From assembly GCA_018623155.1 (NCBI GenBank), contig JAAZVZ010000004.1, positions 62,001 to 126,000 on the forward strand: a stretch of DNA of 64,000 nt, written 5' to 3'. Both the position numbers and the translations under genes were made by a program. The notes below the pieces were generated by a model. The model ran no database searches. It was not told the origin of the DNA and saw only the letters and a list, made by a program, of their open reading frames with translations. Each line of letters begins with the position of its first letter. Within the stretch, counting starts at the first letter, position 1. Below, piece by piece: positions 57,548 through 64,000 of the stretch. The stretch is from Glaciecola sp. Lineage in GTDB: Bacteria; Pseudomonadota; Gammaproteobacteria; Enterobacterales; Alteromonadaceae.

Positions 57548-59104
57548 ATGTTCGATTTTAAAAACAGCAACATCAAGAACGATGTACTCTCTGGAATTAC
57601 TGTTGCATTAGCTTTAGTACCTGAAGCGGTTGCCTTTGCTTTTGTGGCAGGCGTAGAGCCAATGATTGGTCTGTATGCAGCATTTATGATGGGGTTGATT
57701 ACATCAGCTATTGGTGGACGTCCAGGTATGATTTCTGGTGCAACGGGTGCGATGGCCGTGGTTATGGTTGCATTAGTCGCACAGCATGGCGTGCAATACT
57801 TATTTGCAGCGGTGTTGCTCGCAGGGCTGTTGCAGATCCTCGCAGGTGTATTTCGTCTTGGTAAATTTATACGTCTTGTGCCATATCCAGTCATGTTGGG
57901 CTTTGTTAATGGTCTTGCGATTGTGATTTTCTTAGCGCAACTGGGTCAATTTAAAGTTTTCAACAGTGAGGGCATACAAGTTTGGATGCAAGGTGAGATG
58001 CTTTACATCATGCTCGGTTTAGTCGCATTGACTATGGCGATCATTCACTTTCTGCCCAAATTCACAAAGGCTATTCCGTCTTCGCTTGCAGCAATAATCG
58101 TTGTGACAGCCATCGTTCACGGCTTAGGGGTAGATTCTCGTACCGTTATCGATTTTGTGCGTGATATGTTACCTGAAGCAGAAAAAGCCACTGCAACGCT
58201 TGCCGGTGAGTTACCAACTTTTGCTATCCCAGCGGTACCATTTACGCTTGAGACGCTTTATATCATTTTACCCACAGCCATCATCTTAGCTTTGGTCGGT
58301 TTAATTGAATCGTTACTGACTTTAACGCTTATTGACGAGATGACGGATACACGTGGTCGAGGTAACAAAGAGTGCATCGGGCAGGGTGTCGCAAACTCAG
58401 TGAATGGCTTCTTTGGTGGCATGGGCGGCTGTGCCATGATTGGTCAGTCTATGATTAACATCAATTCAGGTGGTCGTGGCCGTTTATCAGGCATTACTGC
58501 AGCGTTAGTGCTGCTCGGCTTTATCTTATTTGCGTCATCCTTGATTGAAATGATCCCTCTTGCTGCGCTGGTAGGGGTCATGTTTATGGTGGTTATTGGT
58601 ACGTTTGAGTGGGCGAGTTTCCGTATCATTCGAGGGGTTAACAAAGAAGATGCGTTTGTTTTATTCTTAGTCACCTTTGTTACTGTCATTGCGGACCTTG
58701 CGATTGCGGTGATTGTCGGAGTCATTGTCTCTGCGCTGGTCTTTGCATGGAAACATGCCACGCATATCAACGCTAAAACGCATACGGATGGTGATGATTG
58801 GAAGGTATATGATCTAGACGGGCCTTTATTCTTTGGCTCAGTATCGCATTTTAAAGAATTGTTTGACGTACAAAATGACCCGCAAGATGTTGTACTTGAT
58901 TTTGCCGAATCGCGAATTTGGGACTCATCTGGTATTGATGCTCTGGATTCATTAGCTGACAAATATGAAGCTGCAGGCAAAAAGCTGCACATCCGTCATA
59001 TCTCACCAGAATGTGCAACGTTAATGCGCAAAGCGTCAAAATACGTTGAGATCAATGTGAATGAAGATCCACGATATAAGGTGGCGACGGACGAACTTGG
59101 TTAA
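57548..59104 (+). CDS. SulP-family anion transporter with STAS domain
   Basis: 518 residues. About 11-12 membrane segments followed by a cytoplasmic STAS domain (about 410-510). SulP signatures: [20 protein letters not shown] at the N terminus, then [20 protein letters not shown]. In the STAS domain the phosphorylatable Ser region reads [12 protein letters not shown]. Possible substrates are sulfate, bicarbonate or dicarboxylates; sequence alone does not decide. No strong ribosome site before the ATG. The stop overlaps the convergent ACT-domain gene by four bases. Confidence 0.9.
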   Translation: MFDFKNSNIKNDVLSGITVALALVPEAVAFAFVAGVEPMIGLYAAFMMGLITSAIGGRPGMISGATGAMAVVMVALVAQHGVQYLFAAVLLAGLLQILAGVFRLGKFIRLVPYPVMLGFVNGLAIVIFLAQLGQFKVFNSEGIQVWMQGEMLYIMLGLVALTMAIIHFLPKFTKAIPSSLAAIIVVTAIVHGLGVDSRTVIDFVRDMLPEAEKATATLAGELPTFAIPAVPFTLETLYIILPTAIILALVGLIESLLTLTLIDEMTDTRGRGNKECIGQGVANSVNGFFGGMGGCAMIGQSMININSGGRGRLSGITAALVLLGFILFASSLIEMIPLAALVGVMFMVVIGTFEWASFRIIRGVNKEDAFVLFLVTFVTVIADLAIAVIVGVIVSALVFAWKHATHINAKTHTDGDDWKVYDLDGPLFFGSVSHFKELFDVQNDPQDVVLDFAESRIWDSSGIDALDSLADKYEAAGKKLHIRHISPECATLMRKASKYVEINVNEDPRYKVATDELG

Positions 59105-59508
59105 TTAGAACGCGCTGAATCGCTCAGCACCTTGAGCACATTCATGGCTTCTAAAGCGTCTCTTTCAGCCACAAAAATGTGGTCGTGGTAATACCCTGCG
59201 ACCACATTAGCACTGATATTCGCGTCTCCTAAAGATTTGGCAAAGGCTGCGGTTAACCCAACGGCTTCTAGTGAAGAATGCACATTTAATGTAATACAAG
59301 CGTATGGACCGTCACCTTGAATTTCTAGCGCTTGCGCAACGTCGTCTTGCAAAATTAAAGTGACACCTTCTTTCTCGACAAACATGCCTTTTGCTGTTTC
59401 AAGCATTTTAGCGCTGGGGTGGGGCACACTTGCAAACACATATCGTTGTGGTGCCAACGCTGGTTCCATAGTGGCGATTAAGGTATTCAGATCGGTGATG
59501 CCAGTCAT
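59101..59508 (-). CDS. ACT-domain protein (DUF2241/ACT_3-like)
   Basis: 135 residues composed of two ACT-like folds: an N-terminal one with [12 protein letters not shown] and [11 protein letters not shown], and a C-terminal one with [20 protein letters not shown] and [14 protein letters not shown]. This matches the short stand-alone ACT proteins of the ACT_3 / ACT_7 type, which probably bind small ligands such as amino acids. Neither ligand nor partner is known. It is read in the same direction as dsbA but follows a terminator 27 bases upstream, so it needs its own promoter. Confidence 0.82.
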   Translation of the reverse strand: MTGITDLNTLIATMEPALAPQRYVFASVPHPSAKMLETAKGMFVEKEGVTLILQDDVAQALEIQGDGPYACITLNVHSSLEAVGLTAAFAKSLGDANISANVVAGYYHDHIFVAERDALEAMNVLKVLSDSARSN

Positions 59509-59534
59509 AATATCTCGATTGAGTATGTAACGAT

Positions 59535-59565
59535 AAAAAAAAGCCGATACATACTGCGTATCGGC
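59535..59565 (-). terminator. Intrinsic terminator of dsbA
   Basis: Inverted repeat GCCGATAC / GTATCGGC with a 7-base loop. On the - strand it is followed by eight T residues, 22 bases after the dsbA stop. Confidence 0.92.
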
Positions 59566-59587
59566 ACAAGTTTCAACTAACTGGTTT

Positions 59588-60217
59588 TTAGTCTAATTCT
59601 GATAAAAAGACAATTAAATCAATCATGTCATCAGGTGTCATGTTTCGAGTGAATGTGGCTTGATATTTGCCATTCACAATGAAGTTAGGTACACCAGAAA
59701 CAAACCGACGATACTCGTCAATGGTTTTGTTGTTTTTACGCAGCATACTGGTGATGGTAAATGAGCTTATTTTTTTATCAAACTCAGAGCCATCAACGCC
59801 ATTGACTGCAAAAATACTACGTAAATCAGCACGATTCGTAATGGCTGCACGTTGACGATGGATGTAGTTAAAAATCGCAGTATTTAACTCTTGTTCCCGT
59901 TTGAGGGCTCTACCGAGTAACATAGCGCGGGTCACATCATCTTGTAAATCACGACCTGCAAAACCCATAAAATTAACGTGAACCTTATTGAATTCAACGT
60001 CTGGATCCAAACGCTTTTTCATCTCTAGTACAAGCGGTTCAAAGTTAAAGCAATGCGGACACCAGAAACTGAAAAACTCAGTGACCTGACGTTGCTGCGT
60101 GACATCATCGGCAATGACTCGATAATGCTCACCTTCTACATAACGGGCTTGGGCGCAAGCTGCAGTAGAAAATGCCACAGCGAACAAGATAATGATGGAA
60201 CGAAAAACTGGCTTCAT
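59588..60217 (-). CDS. dsbA: Periplasmic thiol:disulfide oxidoreductase DsbA
   Basis: 209 residues. Signal peptide (VFRSIIILFAVAFSTAACA, cut probably after ACA or AQA) leads to a thioredoxin fold with inserted helical domain. The active site is CPHC at residues 53-56 (FFSFWCPHCFNFEP), the same dipeptide as E. coli DsbA, and the cis-Pro loop reads VSGVPNFIV. DsbA introduces disulfides in periplasmic proteins. In E. coli it is cotranscribed with srkA upstream; here btuB and its riboswitch lie between, so that coupling is broken. A strong terminator follows. Confidence 0.95.
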   Translation of the reverse strand: MKPVFRSIIILFAVAFSTAACAQARYVEGEHYRVIADDVTQQRQVTEFFSFWCPHCFNFEPLVLEMKKRLDPDVEFNKVHVNFMGFAGRDLQDDVTRAMLLGRALKREQELNTAIFNYIHRQRAAITNRADLRSIFAVNGVDGSEFDKKISSFTITSMLRKNNKTIDEYRRFVSGVPNFIVNGKYQATFTRNMTPDDMIDLIVFLSELD

Positions 60218-60283
60218 GTTGTTTATACTCTTGTAATCGATAAAACAATCATACTGACCGAGGTCTGAATGTAAACTTAACTT

Positions 60284-62182
60284 TTACCATTTGTAGCGGT
60301 AATTGAGTTCTAACATACGTTCTTTACCTCGATAGCCCACAATGTCTTGATAGTCCTTGTCAAATAGGTTTTTGGCATTAAAACCAAAGCTGTGATGCTG
60401 GTCGATGATATAGCCTAATCCTAAGTTAATTATCCAATAAGCATCCATGGAAACGATTTCACTAGGCTGAGGCCAGGGCGGGAAAAATTGGTCTAGCTGT
60501 GTGCCTTGGTAAATACCTTGGACTTGCAAGTCAAACACTGAAGCTAAGGCAACATTCGCTGTGATCGAACCATTATGACGCGCACGACGTAATTCATTTT
60601 GGCTTGTGTCTGACGCATCTGTATAAGTGTAATTGACCGCTAAGTCCCAAGTGTCAAACTGCCAGTCAGACTGTAATTGCCAGCCTTGGCGCTTGCTTTT
60701 GCCTGTAATGTTATCTGCGGTAAATCCACCTGTGTTGGCATCAAATACAAAGCCGTTGATTTCGCTTTGTAATACGGTATCAAATACGCTGAGCTGGATA
60801 CCAGCATTATCTGTATTCCATGCAAGCCCCAACTCTTTGTTGATTGCAACTTCAGGTTCAAGTTCTGGATTGCCTTGGAATGTCCCAGCAAAAAAACCAA
60901 AGCGTTCAGTGAACGTTGGATTTTTACTCGCTCGACCACGTTGAGCAAAAACGCGCAGCACCGGACTGACTTGATAGCTCAGACCAAATGTAAAGTCTTT
61001 ACTATGGCCAAACGCACTGTTTTGCGATAAACGAGTCGATGCACTCAATACAAAATCGTCATTGACGCGATAGGCTGAATCAGCAAAAAATGCTTCTGAA
61101 CTGATTACTTGGGTTTGGTTTGGGTCACCAAAACCAACGGGTCCAGATTGTTCAAAATCAATTTCTGTCAACTGCGCACCTGACGAGAGAGACAATGTGT
61201 TGCTATTAATATCTACCCAAGCGAGATATCTCATCTCATCGGTTTCACTAGCGTTCGATAACGCACCGCTTTCGGTGTTTTTCACCTCATCACGCTGGTT
61301 TTGATACTCAGCATTAATCGACACATATTGGCTCAGATCTTTGCTGTAGCTCAATTTAAACGTTTGCTTAGTGCCTTTGGAGAAGTTATCTGCGTCAATG
61401 GGTAAACCCGTTGTCACAAAATCCGTAGCGTCATATTTCGTGCGATACTCCGTAAAACGAACTAAACCCGTTAAACGTGATGTCTGTGAAAGTGCATAAG
61501 ATGGTTTGTAAACGACTTGATAGTTGTAATAACCATCTTCTTCCGTCTGTCCTTCTACAGCGGAAATATTTTGTCCGTCAGTATCGTAGCTAGAGACACT
61601 GATACTATGGCGATAGTCGCTTGCCACAATGGTTTGTATCGCATTGGCGTGTATGGTGTTGTTTAGCCCAGCTCCCACACTGATTGCATGTGATGTACTA
61701 GTAGCTGTCATAGTTGTGATGGATAACACACCGCTTAATGCACCATCCCCCCATTGCGCACCAGATGTGCCCTGTAATAGTTCAATGCGTTCGATACTGC
61801 TCAAGGGGATATGGGCAAGATCGATTACTCCCCCTTGGGCTTGGTCGTTGATTTGAACGCCATCCAGTAACACTACGAGATGATTCGTTTCGCCTCCACG
61901 GACGCGTAACTCGGCAAATTGGCCTGTTCCGCCGTTATTTGAAATATCAACTCCGGCGAAGGTTGGTAAAATATCGCTTAAAAACAGCGCTTGAGAACGC
62001 TCTATATCAGCACGGGTAAAAACCTGGCGGAATCCAGCGAGCGCATCCGAGGGAATAGCTAATCGTGAACCGGTGACCGTCAAAGTCTCAACATCGTTAT
62101 CTTGAGAAAGTGATTCCGCGTGAATAGAAAATGAAACTGCTAGCGCAATAAGCACTGCAGACTTTGCAAAAGGAGTAGACAT
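60284..62182 (-). CDS. btuB: TonB-dependent vitamin B12 receptor BtuB
   Basis: 632 residues from ATG 62182, with GGAAG upstream; an in-frame extension beyond is rejected. Signal peptide (STPFAKSAVLIALAVSFSIHA), then a TonB box (VETLTVTGSRL), the plug domain to about residue 150 with ELRVRGGETNHLVVLLDGVQ, and a 22-strand barrel ending in the aromatic YRYKW. Its size (E. coli BtuB is 614) and the cobalamin riboswitch upstream support B12 or corrinoid as substrate. Expression should fall when adenosylcobalamin is plentiful. Confidence 0.93.
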   Translation of the reverse strand: MSTPFAKSAVLIALAVSFSIHAESLSQDNDVETLTVTGSRLAIPSDALAGFRQVFTRADIERSQALFLSDILPTFAGVDISNNGGTGQFAELRVRGGETNHLVVLLDGVQINDQAQGGVIDLAHIPLSSIERIELLQGTSGAQWGDGALSGVLSITTMTATSTSHAISVGAGLNNTIHANAIQTIVASDYRHSISVSSYDTDGQNISAVEGQTEEDGYYNYQVVYKPSYALSQTSRLTGLVRFTEYRTKYDATDFVTTGLPIDADNFSKGTKQTFKLSYSKDLSQYVSINAEYQNQRDEVKNTESGALSNASETDEMRYLAWVDINSNTLSLSSGAQLTEIDFEQSGPVGFGDPNQTQVISSEAFFADSAYRVNDDFVLSASTRLSQNSAFGHSKDFTFGLSYQVSPVLRVFAQRGRASKNPTFTERFGFFAGTFQGNPELEPEVAINKELGLAWNTDNAGIQLSVFDTVLQSEINGFVFDANTGGFTADNITGKSKRQGWQLQSDWQFDTWDLAVNYTYTDASDTSQNELRRARHNGSITANVALASVFDLQVQGIYQGTQLDQFFPPWPQPSEIVSMDAYWIINLGLGYIIDQHHSFGFNAKNLFDKDYQDIVGYRGKERMLELNYRYKW

Positions 62183-62203
62183 GAAAATAGCTTCCAATCG
62201 TCG

Positions 62204-62227
62204 AAGTGCCCGCCGCACTTGTCAGTT
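62204..62227 (-). promoter_or_regulatory. Leader stems competing in the btuB 5' region (expression platform)
   Basis: Two alternative pairings share bases 62218-62220: a local hairpin AAGTGC / GCACTT (62204-62220), and a 10-base segment AACTGACAAG (62227 to 62218 on the - strand) exactly complementary to CTTGTCAGTT inside the aptamer (62313 to 62304). This looks like the switching part of the riboswitch. Confidence 0.5.
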
Positions 62228-62261
62228 GAGTGTATCCATCTGCCGCATGCAGAGATATCGG

Positions 62262-62443
62262 AACTAGGCCGGTATCCGGACTGAGCACGAGGCAGTATAT
62301 AAAAACTGACAAGCATTTTTGCCTTCCCATGCCATAGGACACAGTGGCGATATCAAAAATGCGAACGCGCGTTCACCGTTGCGGGGGCAGTGGATGATTT
62401 GCACATCCTTCCCGATTATCTGACGTTAAGTCAGCACCTAATT
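62262..62443 (-). ncRNA. Cobalamin (AdoCbl) riboswitch of btuB
   Basis: The - strand carries the cobalamin aptamer core: AATCGGGAAGGATGTGCAAA, then ACTGCCCCCGCAACGGTGA, a later ATGGGAAGGC, and the B12-box-like AGTCCGGATACCGGCC. The P1 stem can be drawn from AATTAGG (62443-62437) and CCTAGTT (62268-62262) with one G-U pair. It sits 79 bases before the btuB ATG. Cobalamin binding is expected to shut off btuB. This riboswitch, with its promoter and leader, fills the 311-base gap between srkA and btuB. Confidence 0.93.
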
Positions 62444-62451
62444 CGCGCAAT

Positions 62452-62480
62452 ATTATACTGGAATTTATGGTATTTGTTAT
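62452..62480 (-). promoter_or_regulatory. Putative promoter of the btuB leader
   Basis: On the - strand ATAACA (62480-62475) and TATAAT (62457-62452) are 17 bases apart. Transcription would start just before the riboswitch P1 stem. Confidence 0.55.
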
Positions 62481-62493
62481 CAGTTTATTTTAC

Positions 62494-63483
62494 TTATGGT
62501 AAAAGCCTTAATGCAGGTTCATTAAGCGCTGCCAGCTGTTCTTTCAATGCTAAGATTTGATGTTCCCAATATTTATCCTCGGCAAACCATGGAAAGGCTT
62601 GTGGAAAAGCGGGATCTTGCCACCTTTGGGTTAACCAAGCCATGTAATGTACCATGCGCATGGCACGCAATGGCTCTATCAATGGTAGTTGGCTATGGTC
62701 AAAATCCGCAAATTCTTCGTACGCCCCGACTAATGTATCAAGCTGCAATAGTTGTTGTTGGCGATCCCCGTTTAACAATAGCCAAAGGTCCTGTATGGCT
62801 GGTCCCTGACGACAATCATCTAGATCAACAAAACACGGGCCGTCTCGCCACAGAATATTGGAGGGATGACAATCTCCATGCAAACGAATATGAGTAGTAG
62901 GAGCATAGCGTGCAGCAGTTTCTTTTATAACCGGTTCGAGTATGGCAAAAAAGGCTGTGCGCAGATGCATGGGTATCATGTTTGATTCATGCAAAATAGC
63001 AAAGGGCTCATGCAAATGAGATTGTGCTGAAAATTCGACGCGATGAGAAAAAGGTGTGGCTTGCGCAATTTGATGAGTACGCCCTAAAAAGCGTCCGACG
63101 ATTTCAAGTTGATCAAGATTATCCACCTCAAGTTGACGGCCACCCGCAGAAGGGAATAATGTAAATCGACATGATTCAAAATGATGTAGCGTTTGCCCAT
63201 TGATGCTTAACGGTGCGACCACCGGCACTTCAGCATTTTGTAATTCCAAAGAAAAATCGTGCTCTTCCTGGATCTGTGCATCTGACCAGCGTCCACTTCG
63301 ATAGAACTTTACTACATATCGAGTGTCATCCGTTGCAAATTGATAAACTCGATTTTCATAACTGTTTAAGGCGAGTAATCCAGATGTCGGAAAAATCTCG
63401 ACGGACTCAAGCGCATTGAGTATCACATCGGGAGAAAGTTGGGCAAAGGTAAAATCCGTTGCAGAACCAAATTGCGCAGTCAT
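62494..63483 (-). CDS. srkA: Stress response kinase SrkA (YihE/RdoA)
   Basis: 329 residues. Aminoglycoside-phosphotransferase-like Ser/Thr kinase linked in E. coli to the Cpx envelope-stress response. Motifs: NRVYQFATDDTRYVVKFYR (beta strands with the ATP Lys), the catalytic loop LHGDCHPSNILW and the metal-binding FVDLDDCRQGPA. The N terminus FAQLSPDVILNALES is typical. It precedes dsbA in E. coli; here btuB intervenes. 27 bases separate it from ccoG. Confidence 0.92.
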   Translation of the reverse strand: MTAQFGSATDFTFAQLSPDVILNALESVEIFPTSGLLALNSYENRVYQFATDDTRYVVKFYRSGRWSDAQIQEEHDFSLELQNAEVPVVAPLSINGQTLHHFESCRFTLFPSAGGRQLEVDNLDQLEIVGRFLGRTHQIAQATPFSHRVEFSAQSHLHEPFAILHESNMIPMHLRTAFFAILEPVIKETAARYAPTTHIRLHGDCHPSNILWRDGPCFVDLDDCRQGPAIQDLWLLLNGDRQQQLLQLDTLVGAYEEFADFDHSQLPLIEPLRAMRMVHYMAWLTQRWQDPAFPQAFPWFAEDKYWEHQILALKEQLAALNEPALRLLP

Positions 63484-63510
63484 GCTGTTCCTAAAGCAAG
63501 CAAAAACTCC

Positions 63511-64000
63511 CTAACGATATAGGAATTTAGCTGGCTCTTCAATGCTGATCAGTTCACCATCATTATCAGTGGTACTTACAGTGAAGTAAATCTTAGTCAC
63601 ACGTTCTTCTAAGTTATAAGCATCTGTTGCAATACTGATTGGAAGATTCAACACCTCTCCGCCACCGACCGTAACGCGTTGCTCACCAATCCACTCATGT
63701 GAGGTTAGGCCAGAAATACTCAAATTAAAGGTCCGAGTCTTCTGAGATTTATTGAGAACTTTGAGAGTAAATACGTTTTCGATTAAGCCCTCATTGGTTT
63801 CGCGATACAATGAGTTGCGGTCGCGAATAATATCCAGGTCAAGTGGTTTGCGATTCATAAAATCGGCCACTAACAAGCCAGACATAATTAATAGTACAAC
63901 CGCATAGCCAATTAATTTTGGGCGAAAGATTTTGGTGGTGCCACCGGCTAGTTCATGTTCTGAGGTGAAGCTAATTAAACCTTTAGAATAGCCCATCTTT
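63511..64000 (-). CDS. ccoG: Cytochrome c oxidase accessory protein CcoG (FixG), C-terminal part
   Basis: The frame is open to the window edge, so the N-terminal ferredoxin-like polyferredoxin part (with 4Fe-4S clusters) lies outside. What is seen starts at KMGYSKGLISFTSEHE, the conserved segment after the second cluster, then one membrane segment (YAVVLLIMSGLLVADFMNR) and the Ig-like FixG C-terminal domain with TFNLSISGLTSHEW. CcoG reduces copper for assembly of cbb3-type oxidase. The cco operon itself is not in the window. Confidence 0.9.
   Translation of the reverse strand, partial: KMGYSKGLISFTSEHELAGGTTKIFRPKLIGYAVVLLIMSGLLVADFMNRKPLDLDIIRDRNSLYRETNEGLIENVFTLKVLNKSQKTRTFNLSISGLTSHEWIGEQRVTVGGGEVLNLPISIATDAYNLEERVTKIYFTVSTTDNDGELISIEEPAKFLYR

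Noticed and set aside
58444-58992. 182-codon frame antisense to the SulP transporter gene
   Set aside because: Composition (Ser/Thr/Pro/Lys) follows from the reverse complement of the real gene; no independent support.
59588-60217. Lipobox in the DsbA signal (STAAC)
   Set aside because: The -3 residue is Thr, not the usual Leu/Val/Ile, and known DsbA proteins are soluble; cleavage by signal peptidase I is more likely.

Overview
The window reads as chromosomal core DNA of a marine-type gammaproteobacterium, most likely of the Alteromonadales (Alteromonas, Glaciecola or Shewanella-like). The evidence is the presence of MutH, RpoS, the NlpD-RpoS arrangement, the EpmA/EpmB/EF-P system, a FadR-type operator in front of fadBA, and gene orders shared with E. 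coli, Shewanella and Vibrio. Base composition looks even throughout. I saw no insertion sequence, prophage, integron, CRISPR array, rRNA or recognisable tRNA.

Layout. 1-5.3 kb: 3' part of putA (proline catabolism), a CYTH-CHAD triphosphatase, and mutH on the other strand. 5.4-11.4 kb: a + strand run rppH, ptsP, TauE-type exporter, lgt, thyA and a GFA/gamma-glutamylcyclotransferase fusion that overlaps thyA. 11.5-18 kb: azoR, a pirin, an AmpG-type permease, an overlooked 62-codon frame without a normal start, cysG and deaD. 18.1-27.3 kb: an orphan PrsT-type TPR lipoprotein, tolC, and nudF-yqiB-yqiA-parE (the E. coli order, but without cpdA) followed by an unknown membrane-anchored protein. 27.3-30.6 kb: the EF-P modification cluster epmB / efp-epmA flanked by two small unknown proteins. 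30.6-33.3 kb: a periplasmic cyclophilin, rlmG, and an AlkB-like dioxygenase overlapping bolA.

33.3-39.7 kb is the conserved - strand series ftsB-ispD-ispF-truD-surE-pcm-yqaA-nlpD-rpoS, with a short overlapping leader frame carrying a strong Shine-Dalgarno just before rpoS. 39.9-45.3 kb: amino-sugar kinase plus nagA, then fadBA with a FadR site. 45.4-53.8 kb: slt, pepQ, ispB, rplU-rpmA, obgE, two methyltransferase-type proteins and folA. 53.8-60.2 kb: an M48 protease with a DUF898 membrane protein, an AEC transporter, a SulP transporter, an ACT-domain protein and dsbA. 60.3-64 kb: btuB behind a cobalamin riboswitch (placed between dsbA and srkA, which are adjacent in E. coli), srkA and the C-terminal part of ccoG.

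Most of the window is ordinary housekeeping sequence. The best candidates for something undescribed are: the rpoS leader frame; the exact 10-bp pairing between the btuB riboswitch and its downstream leader; the 62-codon frame after cysG; the GFA-GGCT fusion; and the unknown protein translated directly behind parE.
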